A program made the position numbers and the translations under genes. Positions 7,463-16,766 of a stretch of DNA of 64,000 nt are shown piece after piece; positions within the stretch are counted from its first letter, which is position 1, and each line of letters begins with the position of its first letter. The notes below the pieces were generated by a model, which saw nothing but the letters and a program-made list of their open reading frames with translations, had not been told where the DNA came from and ran no database searches. The DNA is from UMGS1889 sp964540575 (GTDB taxonomy: Bacteria; Bacillota; Clostridia; Oscillospirales; Ruminococcaceae), in assembly GCA_964540575.1 (NCBI GenBank), contig CAZINI010000007.1, positions 1 through 64,000 of the forward strand, read 5' to 3'.

Positions 7463-10400
7463 TCACAACAACCTTCCCAGCGTCGCCATCAGCTCGTTAA
7501 CGTTGATGGGCTTGGCAATATGCCCGTTCATTCCTGCCCTGTATGCATTTTGCTTGTCCTCCTCAAAGGCATTTGCAGTCATAGCGATAACAGGAATGCT
7601 TGCTTTATCCTTGTCCGAGAACTGACGTATGGTTTGTGTAGCCTTGTAGCCGTCCATATTCGGCATCTGAATGTCCATCAGGACAAGGTCATAATAGTTA
7701 GGTTCTGCTTTTTCAAGCATATCTACGCAGATGATACCGTCCTCGGCATGTTCCACCGAAAATCCCGCTTCTTTGAGAATTGTGACAGCTATCTCTGCAT
7801 TCAGTTCATTATCCTCTGCAAGCAGTATACGCTTTCCTTTGAATTTTTCGGTGTCAATATCCGAATTCTTATTGATATGCTGAATATTATCGCTGTTTGA
7901 GGCTATGCGATGAGGCAGCGTGACGGTAAATTTAGTGCCCTTGCCAATCTGACTTTCGACCTCGATAGTACCGTCCAGGAAATCGACCAGCTTCTTAACG
8001 ATAGCCATACCAAGTCCCGTTCCGCTGACACGGCTCTCCGTGCTGGAACGTTCTCTAGTAAATTCGTCAAACATATGGGGAAGGAAATCCTCGGACATAC
8101 CTATGCCCGTATCTTCGATCTCCGTCCGATACATTGCATATCCGGGGCGGTCGGACGGTATCTCTTTGAGCCGCATTGTGACCTTTCCGCCGGCAGGTGT
8201 GTATTTCAGTGCGTTGCTGAGAATATTCAGGAATATCTCACGAAGCTTTGTTGCATCGCATATTACTTCCGTATGCTCTACATCAATAGTCCTTGTAAAC
8301 TCAATTCCCTTTTCAGCCATCTGAGAATCAAACAGCGAAAACAGAGTATCATTGAATGCCTTTGCATTCCAGTAGGTTTCGTCAAATGTGGTTTTTCCGC
8401 TTTCGATACGAGCCATTTCAAGAACGTTGTTGATAAGGGACAGCAGAAAATCATTTGATGACTGTATCTTCTTTATGTAGCTTCTTGCAAGCTCCTTATC
8501 GTCAAGATGCTTATCGAGAAGCTCCGTGAACCCGATGATCGCATTCATAGGCGTGCGAATATCGTGGGACATATTGAAGAGAAATGCAGATTTTGCGGCA
8601 CTCGACGCATTTGCAATTTCAAGCTGAGCCTTTGTGTCCGCCTTATCGTGAGCTTCGGTAACGTCCCGGCCGAGAATGTTGATGATAGCTTCGCCGTTTT
8701 CACCATATCCCGCAAACACGTTTATCTCGTGCCATTCGGGCTTTTCGGTGTAATGCAAAAGAAATTCTTCCGTGCCGAGATGTCCCGTCTTGTCCTGCCT
8801 GCCCCGATAGCTGTCAAGGGACATAAGCTCCTCGCCCTTTTTCAGCTGTTCGGGTTCGACTGCATTCAGGAATATACGGTAAATGTCATCGTAATTGTCG
8901 GTAGCTTCCATTTTTGCAACGGTATCGTCCATTCCCGTACCTGTGATAAGGGTGTATTTTCCCGTATCGACATTGACCGTCATATTATAGCTGTAAAGCA
9001 TTTTTGTAACGCCCGAAAGCAGCTGATCTCTTGCGGCGGAAGCACGAAGCTCACGTTCCTTTTTCTCCTGCTGCTCATGTGCTTCGGTAATATCACGTCC
9101 GAGGATATTGGCGATAGCATCGCCGTTTTCGTCCGTTCCGAGGAAGATATTTATTTCGTGCCACTCAATGCCCTTTTCGGTTTTTGCGGAATATTCCAGA
9201 TTGCCGATATATCCCGTTTCGTTTTTGCGGTTTCGCAGTGCGGACAGGCTGCTGAAATTATCGAAGGCTTCAATGTAATCCTCCGTAACATATTGTATTT
9301 TCTGATTGTAAGCAATTTCGTAATCGTCGGTGGATTCAAATATCTTTACGAAATCCTTCATTCCCGTGCCGAGGATAAGGCTGTATTTTCCGCTGACAAG
9401 ATTGAGCGTCAGGTTGTAGCTGTACAGCGTTTTTGTGATATTTGAAAGTATCTGATCCTTTGCCGCAACTGCTTTCAGCTCGTTTTCACGGCGTTCCTGT
9501 GCTTCATGGGTTTCGGTTATGTCACGTCCGAGAATATTTGCTGTGGGATTTCCGTCCTCATCAACGCCCATAAAAGCGTTGACCTCAAACCAGCCAAGAC
9601 CGTCCTCGGTTATCGCCGCATATTCTTTCTGCCCGATATGTCCGCTGAGATTTTTCTGCTCCCTGAGTGCATTCAGCGAGAATTTGTCATACATATCCTC
9701 ACGATATTCGGGCAGGACTTTTTCCAGCAAATATCCGCACGCCTCATCAAAATCGTCCGTCCGTGAGAAATGACGGATAAGCTCCTCCATGCCCGTGCCG
9801 ACGATAAGGCTGTATTTTCCCGTGTTGAGATTTACCGTTGCATTGTAGCTGTAAAGGGTCTTTGTGATGTCCGAAAGTATCTGGTCCTTTGCGGCGGAAG
9901 CTTTCAGTTCACGTTCCTTTGCCTCCTGCTGTTCATGCATTTCGGTAATATCACGTCCGAGGATATTTGCGACCGCAGCACCGTCCTCATTTGTTCCGAT
10001 AAACAGATTTACCTCGTGCCATTTATGACCGTCATCAACAATAAATCGATGAGATACCGATCCTACATAACCCGAACCGTTTGCTTTTTCCTTTAGTGCT
10101 TTTATACCGATAAGGCTGTCGACCTTTGCTTTGTCTTCCAAAGCAACATTTTTGGCAAGCTTTGCATAAAGCAGCACATAGTCGTCATTATGCTGCATAA
10201 CGTCCAATATCTCGTCCATACCCGTGCCCGTGATAAGGGAATATTTCCATGTTTCAAGATTTACGGTCAGGTTGTAGCCGTAAAGCATTTTTGTAATGCC
10301 CGAAAGCAGCTGGTCACGTGCCATAGCAGCCTTCTGCTGATTTTCACGCTTTTCGTGACGCTTATGGGCGTCCGTAATATCTCTTCCGAGGATATTGGCA

Positions 10401-11758
10401 ACAGGCTCGCCGTCCTCGTCCGTACTGATAAATACGTTTATCTCGTGCCATTCCTCGCCGTAATCGGTGATAGCACCGTATTCAAGATTTCCGATAAATC
10501 CGTTGGCATTTGTTCTTGCACGAAGGGAGTCAAGGCTTGCAAGGGCTTCAAACTGCGGTACATTTTCGGGGTCGAGATATTTAAGCTTTTTATTGTACGC
10601 CGTTTCGTAATCGTCGGTAGACTTGAATATTTCCATAAACTGAGTCATACCCGTACCGATTATCATACTGTACTTGCCTGTTCTCAGGTTGAGCGTAAGG
10701 TTATAGCTGTACAGCTTCTTTGTAAGCTCGGAGAGGATACGGTTTTTATCCGCAGCGGCACGAAGCTCATTTTCGTTCTTTTCCTGTGCTTTATGAGCTT
10801 CCGTAATATCTCGTCCGAGAATATTTGCAATTCTTCTGCCGTCCTCTTCCGTGTCAATGAACACATTTATCTCGTGCCATTCAAATTCATCATCGCCGGG
10901 ATAGATAACTGGATATTCCAGCGTTCCTCTGAATCCATTTTCCGATGGATCGTTCTTTGCGGATTCAAAGTCTATCAGCTTATTGAATCGGCTCAAATAA
11001 GAGGGATGGAGAATGCTTTCCTGAAAATCGTGGATCTCCGCCTGATTGCTGTGCCGCTTATATTCGTCAACGGTACGTTCCATTCCCGTGCCTGTAATAA
11101 GCGAATAATCTCCCGTGGCAATATCAACGGTAAGGTTGTAGCTGTACATTATCCGAGTGATCTGTGACAGTACTCTATCCTTTTTTTCGGGAGCTTTTTT
11201 CAGCTCATTGTTGGTTTCCCAGGCATAATAGCTTTTTTCGATAAAGAAATGCAGCGTTTCTTTCAGAAGGTCATAAGCCCCTTGCATTTCCGTATCGGTT
11301 TTTCTGCAAACACGAGGAAGTACATTCTTTATTAATTCTTCATCTATTCCGCACTCCGATGTCCTTTGCGTGATCTCCTCTTCTTTTTGATTTACGGAAA
11401 GAGCCTGACCTGCAAGCACTTTTCCAAGCATCTGTCCGTTCGGGAGAATGATAGGAATAGAAAAATCCAAAAATCCGAAAGGACACTCATAGATGCCGTC
11501 CAGATCCGATTTCCACGTTTTCCTACAGCATTCCAGACCTTTTTCGCAGGACTGAACGGTTTTGCAGAACTCGGTGATCCCAAAATCTTCGGTTATCTGA
11601 TTACCGTTTGTATCAATAATTACAGTAGCCATTCCACAGCTCTTGGACCAGTTGTTGAGGAGTTTGTATAACTGCTCCATATCGCAGAATTCCTGCAGAC
11701 CCATGCCGAACGTTCCCACGAGTGCTGTTTCTTTTTCGCTTGTGAGTGTCATTGTCAT
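7463..11758 (-). CDS. Giant cytoplasmic hybrid histidine kinase: PocR domain, six tandem sensor repeats, HisKA, HATPase, REC
   Basis: The protein has 1431 residues and no membrane segment. Residues about 20-185 form a PocR-type ligand-binding domain rich in Cys (C65, C71, C77, C78, C92). Six copies of a PAS-like module follow at about 197-323, 342-466, 485-608, 627-751, 771-894 and 913-1038, period near 143 residues; each begins with a (L)YSYN-x-T-x-N motif, continues with GKYSLI-x-GTGM, and ends in WHEINVF...ANILGRDITEAH followed by a charged helix. The kinase core has H1065 (FNMSHDIRTPMNAIIGF), DTGIGM at 1216 and GTGLGMAI; the receiver has E1315/D1316 and D1362. The output partner is not in the window. 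The start has AAAGGAG six bases upstream and a promoter about 70 bp further up. The mod gene begins 33 bp downstream, so the two may be co-transcribed. Confidence 0.88.
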   Translation of the reverse strand: MTMTLTSEKETALVGTFGMGLQEFCDMEQLYKLLNNWSKSCGMATVIIDTNGNQITEDFGITEFCKTVQSCEKGLECCRKTWKSDLDGIYECPFGFLDFSIPIILPNGQMLGKVLAGQALSVNQKEEEITQRTSECGIDEELIKNVLPRVCRKTDTEMQGAYDLLKETLHFFIEKSYYAWETNNELKKAPEKKDRVLSQITRIMYSYNLTVDIATGDYSLITGTGMERTVDEYKRHSNQAEIHDFQESILHPSYLSRFNKLIDFESAKNDPSENGFRGTLEYPVIYPGDDEFEWHEINVFIDTEEDGRRIANILGRDITEAHKAQEKNENELRAAADKNRILSELTKKLYSYNLTLNLRTGKYSMIIGTGMTQFMEIFKSTDDYETAYNKKLKYLDPENVPQFEALASLDSLRARTNANGFIGNLEYGAITDYGEEWHEINVFISTDEDGEPVANILGRDITDAHKRHEKRENQQKAAMARDQLLSGITKMLYGYNLTVNLETWKYSLITGTGMDEILDVMQHNDDYVLLYAKLAKNVALEDKAKVDSLIGIKALKEKANGSGYVGSVSHRFIVDDGHKWHEVNLFIGTNEDGAAVANILGRDITEMHEQQEAKERELKASAAKDQILSDITKTLYSYNATVNLNTGKYSLIVGTGMEELIRHFSRTDDFDEACGYLLEKVLPEYREDMYDKFSLNALREQKNLSGHIGQKEYAAITEDGLGWFEVNAFMGVDEDGNPTANILGRDITETHEAQERRENELKAVAAKDQILSNITKTLYSYNLTLNLVSGKYSLILGTGMKDFVKIFESTDDYEIAYNQKIQYVTEDYIEAFDNFSSLSALRNRKNETGYIGNLEYSAKTEKGIEWHEINIFLGTDENGDAIANILGRDITEAHEQQEKKERELRASAARDQLLSGVTKMLYSYNMTVNVDTGKYTLITGTGMDDTVAKMEATDNYDDIYRIFLNAVEPEQLKKGEELMSLDSYRGRQDKTGHLGTEEFLLHYTEKPEWHEINVFAGYGENGEAIINILGRDVTEAHDKADTKAQLEIANASSAAKSAFLFNMSHDIRTPMNAIIGFTELLDKHLDDKELARSYIKKIQSSNDFLLSLINNVLEMARIESGKTTFDETYWNAKAFNDTLFSLFDSQMAEKGIEFTRTIDVEHTEVICDATKLREIFLNILSNALKYTPAGGKVTMRLKEIPSDRPGYAMYRTEIEDTGIGMSEDFLPHMFDEFTRERSSTESRVSGTGLGMAIVKKLVDFLDGTIEVESQIGKGTKFTVTLPHRIASNSDNIQHINKNSDIDTEKFKGKRILLAEDNELNAEIAVTILKEAGFSVEHAEDGIICVDMLEKAEPNYYDLVLMDIQMPNMDGYKATQTIRQFSDKDKASIPVIAMTANAFEEDKQNAYRAGMNGHIAKPINVNELMATLGRLL
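8645..11170 (-). repeat. Six tandem ~430-bp coding repeats
   Basis: This is the DNA encoding the six sensor modules of the giant kinase. Consensus stretches (YSYN, GTGM, HEINVF, ILGRDITEAH) recur at a spacing near 143 codons, and the nucleotide sequences of neighbouring copies are visibly alike, which points to internal duplication and makes the array a candidate for recombination. Confidence 0.8.
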
Positions 11759-11828
11759 TCTCCTTTACGGTAATATCTGAACAAAAATATGCGATAAAAA
11801 TCCCCGACGATTTGCTATATTCTTCATT

Positions 11829-11857
11829 ATTATACCACTTTTTTGTTATTTTGTCCA
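11829..11857 (-). promoter_or_regulatory. Promoter of the giant kinase gene
   Basis: On the minus strand TGGACA (11852-11857) and TATAAT (11829-11834) are separated by exactly 17 bp and lie about 70 bp upstream of the start codon. Confidence 0.6.
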
Positions 11858-11959
11858 TAATTCCTAATTATCTTATGTTTTTCGATATGTAAACAATATA
11901 TGAACCAAATCGGAAATTGCGTTCAACAGGCGTACATTTCGCTGAATGCTGAAAATACC

Positions 11960-11992
11960 AAAAAAACCGCCCGAGCCGAAGCCCGAGCGGTC
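11960..11992 (-). terminator. gdhA terminator
   Basis: On the minus strand a stem ACCGCTCGGGC/GCCCGGGCGGT-like pair with a TTC loop is followed by TTTTTTTGG. It lies 30 bp after the gdhA stop codon. The remaining bases between here and the kinase start (to 11828) are AT-rich and show nothing else. Confidence 0.85.
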
Positions 11993-12021
11993 AAATTCAT
12001 CTTTGAAATATAAGCGGGGGA

Positions 12022-13380
12022 TTAGTATGCAACGCCCTGCCACTTCATAGCGTCAGCAACCTTCAGGAAGCCTGCGATGTTTGCACCCATAACCAGGTTG
12101 CCCTCTGCACCGTATTCCTTGGAAGCATTGTAAGCGTTATGGAAGATGTTGATCATGATGCCCTTGAGCTTAGCGTCAACCTCTTCAAATGTCCAGGACA
12201 GTCTTTCGGAGTTCTGGGACATTTCCAGACCGGATGTAGCAACGCCGCCTGCGTTAGCAGCCTTTGCAGGTCCAAAGAGAATGCCTGCATTCAGGAACTT
12301 CTCGATAGCCTCGGGAGTAGAGGGCATGTTAGCACCTTCTGCTACGCACATACAGCCGTTTGCAAGAAGCTTGTCAGCACCTTCGCCGTCCAGCTCGTTC
12401 TGTGTAGCACAGGGAAGAGCAATGTCGCACTTGATGCCCCAGATTCCTCTGCAGCCCTCTGTGTATGTTGCACCGGGAACTCTCTTAGCGTACTCGGAAA
12501 TTCTTGCTCTCTCAACTTCCTTGATCTGCTTAACAACGTCAAGCTTGATTCCGTCGGGATCGTAAACATAACCGTTGGAGTCGGACAGAGCAACAACCTT
12601 TGCACCCAGCTCCTGAGCCTTTTCGGTAGCGTAGATAGCAACGTTTCCGGAACCGGAGATAACAACAGTCTTGCCTGCGAAGCTGTCGTTCTTCATGCAG
12701 GAGAGCATTTCCTGTGTGAAGTAGCACAGACCGTAACCGGTAGCTTCTGTTCTTGCGAGAGAACCGCCGTAGGACAGACCCTTACCTGTGAGAACGCCTG
12801 TGAACTCGTTTCTGATTCTCTTATACTGACCGAAGAGGTAACCGATCTCACGTCCGCCAACGCCGATGTCGCCTGCGGGAACGTCTGTATCAGCACCGAT
12901 GTGCTTGCAAAGCTCTGTCATAAAGCTCTGGCAGAAACGCATGATCTCATTATCGGACTTGCCCTTGGGGTCGAAGTCGGAGCCGCCCTTACCGCCGCCC
13001 ATAGGCAGAGTTGTCAGGCTGTTCTTGAATACCTGCTCAAAGCCCAGGAACTTGATAACGGAAGCACATACAGAGGGGTGAAGTCTAAGACCGCCCTTGT
13101 AAGGACCGATAGCGGAGTTGAACTGTACACGGTAGCCTCTGTTGACCTGAACCTTGCCGCTGTCGTCAACCCAAGAAACTCTGAACTGGATAAATCTCTC
13201 AGGCTCAACCATTCTCTCAACGATGCCGTTCTTCTCGATGGAAGGATCTCTTGCAACTACGGGTTCCAGAGATGTCAGAACCTCGCCTACTGCCTGAAGG
13301 AACTCAGGCTCATTTGAATTCATTTTCTGTACCTTGTCATAGACCTTCTGCAGATACTCACTTTTGAACTTAAACTCCAT
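12022..13380 (-). CDS. gdhA: Glutamate dehydrogenase, NADP-type
   Basis: The 452-residue enzyme reversibly aminates 2-oxoglutarate to glutamate and is a main route of ammonia assimilation in rumen and gut clostridia. The length matches the hexameric bacterial family. The substrate-binding segment GPYKGGLRLHPSVCASVIK and the catalytic-lysine segment PMGGGKGGSDFDPKGKS are intact, and a nucleotide-binding GSGNVAIYA stretch follows near residue 240. Homology to the E. coli/clostridial GdhA type suggests NADP preference, which the sequence alone does not prove. It is a single-gene unit with its own promoter and terminator; AGGGGGC serves as ribosome-binding site. Confidence 0.95.
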   Translation of the reverse strand: MEFKFKSEYLQKVYDKVQKMNSNEPEFLQAVGEVLTSLEPVVARDPSIEKNGIVERMVEPERFIQFRVSWVDDSGKVQVNRGYRVQFNSAIGPYKGGLRLHPSVCASVIKFLGFEQVFKNSLTTLPMGGGKGGSDFDPKGKSDNEIMRFCQSFMTELCKHIGADTDVPAGDIGVGGREIGYLFGQYKRIRNEFTGVLTGKGLSYGGSLARTEATGYGLCYFTQEMLSCMKNDSFAGKTVVISGSGNVAIYATEKAQELGAKVVALSDSNGYVYDPDGIKLDVVKQIKEVERARISEYAKRVPGATYTEGCRGIWGIKCDIALPCATQNELDGEGADKLLANGCMCVAEGANMPSTPEAIEKFLNAGILFGPAKAANAGGVATSGLEMSQNSERLSWTFEEVDAKLKGIMINIFHNAYNASKEYGAEGNLVMGANIAGFLKVADAMKWQGVAY

Positions 13381-13455
13381 TGTTTAAAGCCCCCTGTAAA
13401 CATTAAAATTTCTGTGAAACCATTCCCTTTGAACGGCTTTCATCACGATAATTCT

Positions 13456-13484
13456 ATTATACACCATAACTTTCAATTTTGCAA
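13456..13484 (-). promoter_or_regulatory. gdhA promoter
   Basis: TTGCAA (13479-13484) and TATAAT (13456-13461) on the minus strand are separated by 17 bp, about 75 bp upstream of the gdhA start. Confidence 0.65.
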
Positions 13485-13593
13485 GTGTTTTTTAGAAAAA
13501 TTGCAGAATTTTTTTATTTTTGTCTAAAAAAGTGACTTTTTCGGCAAATTTTCTTTGAAATATGAAAAAAATAACGGGAGATGGACCGATTTT

Positions 13594-13649
13594 ATAATTC
13601 ATAATTTATAATTCATAATTCATAATTTGCAATTCGCAATACATTATAA
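13594..13649. repeat. Intergenic heptanucleotide repeat array
   Basis: Eight 7-mers stand in exact register: ATAATTC, ATAATTT, ATAATTC, ATAATTC, ATAATTT, GCAATTC, GCAATAC and ATTATAA. The array lies between the gdhA promoter and the terminator of the next gene; no ORF is present in the stretch 13485-13654. Confidence 0.7.
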
Positions 13650-13654
13650 ATGAA

Positions 13655-13687
13655 AGCCGCCGCAGATATGGAGTGATCTGCGGCGGC
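13655..13687 (-). terminator. Terminator-like hairpin after the small membrane protein gene
   Basis: AGCCGCCGCAGAT pairs perfectly with ATCTGCGGCGGCT around a short loop. The 3' T tract on the minus strand is weak (TTTCATTT). Confidence 0.6.
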
Positions 13688-13705
13688 TGATTTTGGAGTA
13701 TCGTA

Positions 13706-13984
13706 TCACACTGCGGCTGAAGCAGTCTTTCCCGTTTCAAGTGCCTTATTTCTGAAATACAGTACAATGTCCGCCGAAACTACCAGCAGATTGAGCAGGT
13801 AGAAGATAAGCACATAGTTAATGTTCCCCGACATTATCTTCCCGGCAATGCCGAAAATATATCCCGCAACGATTATCAGCAGGAAGGTCAGGCTTTTGCC
13901 GGCGGTGGATCTTGCCTTGTAAGACTTATAAACATTGATGGGCCAAGAGCAGCCGAAGCAGATGAGCATAAATACCTCAAACAT
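13706..13984 (-). CDS. Small membrane protein, PQ-loop/SemiSWEET-like
   Basis: This 92-residue protein has three hydrophobic segments at about 3-15, 32-50 and 57-77, with a polar WPINVYKSYKARSTAGKSL stretch between the first two. The layout (first helix ending in P-x-x-x-K, then T-x-x-G-K-S-L and a second helix) recalls PQ-loop/SemiSWEET half-transporters, which dimerise to form sugar channels. The match is to layout only; a true PQ dipeptide is absent (WP instead). It is a lone gene between gdhA and the GGDEF-EAL gene. A strong ribosome-binding site (AAAGGAG) precedes the start. Confidence 0.6.
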   Translation of the reverse strand: MFEVFMLICFGCSWPINVYKSYKARSTAGKSLTFLLIIVAGYIFGIAGKIMSGNINYVLIFYLLNLLVVSADIVLYFRNKALETGKTASAAV

Positions 13985-14162
13985 TTTTCATTTCTCCTTT
14001 GTGGTTGATTTCTTTCCTTCTGTTTTTATTATAGCACAGTTTATCATAATTTCAAATATATAATTATTATCAAATATATAATACAGACATTATCAATTGC
14101 CGTGAACAGAAAGAAAAAGCTTGTCCGATAGTGGAAAATTAATAATTTTTTGCTATTTTCTA

Positions 14163-14191
14163 TTGCAATCTTGTGCGAAATGTGTTAAAAT
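14163..14191 (+). promoter_or_regulatory. Promoter of the GGDEF-EAL gene
   Basis: TTGCAA (14163-14168) and TAAAAT (14186-14191) are separated by 17 bp. A start site near 14198 would give a leader of about 90 bases before the GTG at 14288. Confidence 0.6.
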
Positions 14192-14287
14192 AATAATCAG
14201 AAAAATTTTTTTGCAATGGTTACCAATAAAAAATACATTAAATATGACATTATATGCGGACACGCTCCGCTGTGTGGGGGATTTGAA

Positions 14288-15949
14288 GTGAAAAAATCAA
14301 TAGATAAGGTGAAAACGGTCAAGCTTGTGATACTCAGTATTATTTTGATAATGCTGATAGTGCTCATTTCGTCAATGAACAAAAGCGGGCTTGAGGTTAT
14401 ACACGTTGGCAGCAAAGTGATACCGATACCGTCCCTGTCGGGAGTTATTACGGTATTTATGATGATAGTCAGCCTGCAGATGCTGAATGTGGACAATAAA
14501 AAGGGCTTTGCGGCGGCAATTATTATCAATCTGGTGCAGTTTGCTTCGGTCATAATCGCTGTTTTTGTCAAAAATAATATGCAGTCCATTGCGGGCATTG
14601 CGATGATGGCGGGCGGTATGGGCTTGCTGTATATGCAGCATCGGCATCTCAAAAAAATTGCACAGAATGAAGAGCGTCTGCGTCGGCTGTCCGTTACCGA
14701 CCCGCTGACGGGGCTGAATAACAGGCGGAGCATTATGGATTTCGCTAATGAAAAGATAGCCGATAATGAGCCGTTCAGCCTGATTTTCTTCGATCTGGAC
14801 AATTTTAAGAATATCAACGATACTATGGGACACGCCTGCGGAGATATTGTTCTCTGCGAGGCTGCAAGACGCTGGAACGAGCTTACCGATGACAGCGTTT
14901 ATCTCGGCAGGATAGGCGGCGACGAATTTGCTATGATAGTCACCGACAAATCCGATGCAGAGCTGGAGGAGTTCGCAAACCGCTGCCTCAGCATTTTATC
15001 CGAGAAAATTTACACCGGAAAATGCGATTATTACGCCACGGGCAGTGCGGGCACAGCAAGCTTCCCCCGTGACGGCGGCGACTGCGAGAGCCTGTTCAGA
15101 TTTGCCGATACAGCTATGTATAAGGCGAAAAGCAGGGGAAAAAATCAGGTCTGCTTCTTCGACAGCGAGATGCTGGGCGAGATAAAGAACGAAATGAGCC
15201 TTGAAAATGAAATAAGAAGTGCTCTGAAATACAACCGCTTTTATCTGGTTTTCCAGCCGCAGTTTGAAACGGAAACTAAGCAGCTGAGAGGCTTTGAAAC
15301 GCTTCTTCGATTGAAGGACGGCGAGGGCAGACCCATTCCGCCTTCGGTGTTTATCCCCGTTGCGGAGAAAAGCGGGCTTATTCTGGATATTGACCGATGG
15401 GTGCTCAGGCACGCTATGCTGTCATTTGCGGAAAGCGTTGCGGCAGGTGCGGATTTTGTAGTATCTGTAAACGTTTCCGCTCGGCACGTCACCGAAGCGG
15501 GCTTTGCCGATGAGGTCCGTCAGATACTTGAGGAAACAGGCTTCCCGCCCCAAATGCTGGAGATAGAGGTCACCGAGTCCTGCTTTATCTCCTCGGTGGA
15601 CGACGCAATTGCGGCTCTTTCGGAAATAAAGGCTCTCGGTGCAAAGATCGCCCTTGACGATTTCGGTACGGGATATGCTTCGCTCAGCTATCTGCAAAGA
15701 CTGCCTATCGATCTGCTGAAAATCGACAAGAGCTTTATCGACGATATGACCGACAGAAACGACGGCGGCAACTTTGTCAAGGCTATCATTTCCATCGGGC
15801 ATATGTTTAACTGCAAGGTCATTTCCGAGGGCGTTGAGCTGGAAAGTCAGCTGGATACCCTCAGAGAGTTGAAATGCGACTATATACAGGGCTATATCTG
15901 GGGAAAACCTCAGCCCCACAGCGATGCTGTTCAGCTGATAGTCAAGTGA
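14288..15949 (+). CDS. Membrane GGDEF-EAL protein (cyclic-di-GMP synthesis and/or breakdown)
   Basis: The chosen GTG start has GGGGGAT upstream; an in-frame ATG at 14216 lacks a ribosome-binding site. The 553-residue protein has about four N-terminal membrane helices (to about residue 120), a GGDEF domain with an intact GRIGGDEFAMIV signature, and an EAL domain. In the EAL domain the name motif reads ETL (GFETLLRLKD), but the metal- and substrate-binding positions look conserved: N in NVSARH, E in IEVTES, DD in LDDFGTGYAS, K in DLLKIDKSF, E in ISEGVE and Q in YIQGY. Both activities are therefore possible; which dominates cannot be read. No RxxD product-inhibition site lies upstream of GGDEF. 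The gene converges with sigK, one base apart at their stops. Confidence 0.85.
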   Translation: MKKSIDKVKTVKLVILSIILIMLIVLISSMNKSGLEVIHVGSKVIPIPSLSGVITVFMMIVSLQMLNVDNKKGFAAAIIINLVQFASVIIAVFVKNNMQSIAGIAMMAGGMGLLYMQHRHLKKIAQNEERLRRLSVTDPLTGLNNRRSIMDFANEKIADNEPFSLIFFDLDNFKNINDTMGHACGDIVLCEAARRWNELTDDSVYLGRIGGDEFAMIVTDKSDAELEEFANRCLSILSEKIYTGKCDYYATGSAGTASFPRDGGDCESLFRFADTAMYKAKSRGKNQVCFFDSEMLGEIKNEMSLENEIRSALKYNRFYLVFQPQFETETKQLRGFETLLRLKDGEGRPIPPSVFIPVAEKSGLILDIDRWVLRHAMLSFAESVAAGADFVVSVNVSARHVTEAGFADEVRQILEETGFPPQMLEIEVTESCFISSVDDAIAALSEIKALGAKIALDDFGTGYASLSYLQRLPIDLLKIDKSFIDDMTDRNDGGNFVKAIISIGHMFNCKVISEGVELESQLDTLRELKCDYIQGYIWGKPQPHSDAVQLIVK

Positions 15950-15950
15950 T

Positions 15951-16640
15951 TCAGAGCCTGTCATACCTTTTTTTAAGTTCGTCAAGAGCCTTTTTCTCAA
16001 TTCGGGAAACGTAGGAGCGGGATATTCCCAGTTTCTCCGCAACTTCCCGCTGAGTTAAGGGCTTATGTCCGAAAAGCCCGTAGCGGTGGGTTATGACCGA
16101 AAGCTCCCGTTCGTCAAGACATTCGCCGATAAATCGGTAGAGCTGCTCGGATTTTATCAGCACGTCTATTTTTTCAACGATGCCGTCATCTTCGGCGATA
16201 AGGTCGGACATTGTTAGGGTGTTGCCGTCCTTGTCGGTTTCCAGGGGATCGTCCAGCGAAAACTCCATTCGTGTTTTTTTCAGGGAACGGAAATACATTA
16301 GTATCTCATTTTCGATGCATCTTGAAGCATAGGTGGCAAAGCGTATGCTTTTTTCGCTGTCAAAGGTGGACGCTGCCTTTATCAGTCCGATAGTTCCGAT
16401 GGAGATAAGGTCGTCCTGGTCGGTGTTTGTGGAATAATATTTTTTGATTATGTGTGCCACCAGCCGAAGATTATGCTCAATGAGCTTGTTTTTTGCAGCA
16501 GTATCGCCCTCCCTCATACGGCGGAAGCAGTCCGCCTCCTCCTCGGGTGAAAGGGGCTTCGGGAACGCCGCCCCGCTGTCGATATGCAGAGCGAAAAAAA
16601 ACACCTTTGACAACACGGCTGAGAGCAGGTCGATCAGCAT
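15951..16640 (-). CDS. sigK: Sporulation RNA polymerase sigma factor, SigK type
   Basis: The 229-residue protein contains sigma-70 region 2 (NLRLVAHIIKKYY, DDLISIGTIGLIKAA, FATYASRCIENEILMYFR) and region 4 with a helix-turn-helix (TQREVAEKLGISRSYVSRIEKKAL). The N-terminus with a hydrophobic stretch followed by FPKPLSPEEE is characteristic of SigK, the late mother-cell sigma factor, whose pro-peptide precedes this segment. The gene is uninterrupted; the skin element known to split sigK in some Bacilli and clostridia is absent. Start supported by AAAGGAGG. Its presence argues for a spore-forming ancestry; whether this strain forms spores is not shown. SigE is the nearest alternative. Confidence 0.85.
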   Translation of the reverse strand: MLIDLLSAVLSKVFFFALHIDSGAAFPKPLSPEEEADCFRRMREGDTAAKNKLIEHNLRLVAHIIKKYYSTNTDQDDLISIGTIGLIKAASTFDSEKSIRFATYASRCIENEILMYFRSLKKTRMEFSLDDPLETDKDGNTLTMSDLIAEDDGIVEKIDVLIKSEQLYRFIGECLDERELSVITHRYGLFGHKPLTQREVAEKLGISRSYVSRIEKKALDELKKRYDRL

Positions 16641-16766
16641 AAGAGTATCCTCCTTTGCGTATTTTTGTATTTGGGAGGTCGTGCTGATATATTTTATGTT
16701 TTATATGATTTGTCCTATGACGGGGGATCTATACCCGGCAGCATTTCCTTATTTGGAGGTACATAT

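Noticed and set aside
7379..11167. Series of open frames on the plus strand opposite the giant kinase
   Set aside because: They recur with the 430-bp coding repeats and give similar nonsense products, so they merely mirror the repeats.
8645..11170. CRISPR or satellite array
   Set aside because: The repeats are about 430 bp, coding and without unique spacers; they encode sensor modules.
15951..16640. sigK split by a skin-like element
   Set aside because: The gene is continuous from start to stop and both sigma regions are in one frame.
16641..16766. Cyclic-di-GMP riboswitch before the diguanylate cyclase
   Set aside because: The short spacer shows no conserved riboswitch core or terminator.
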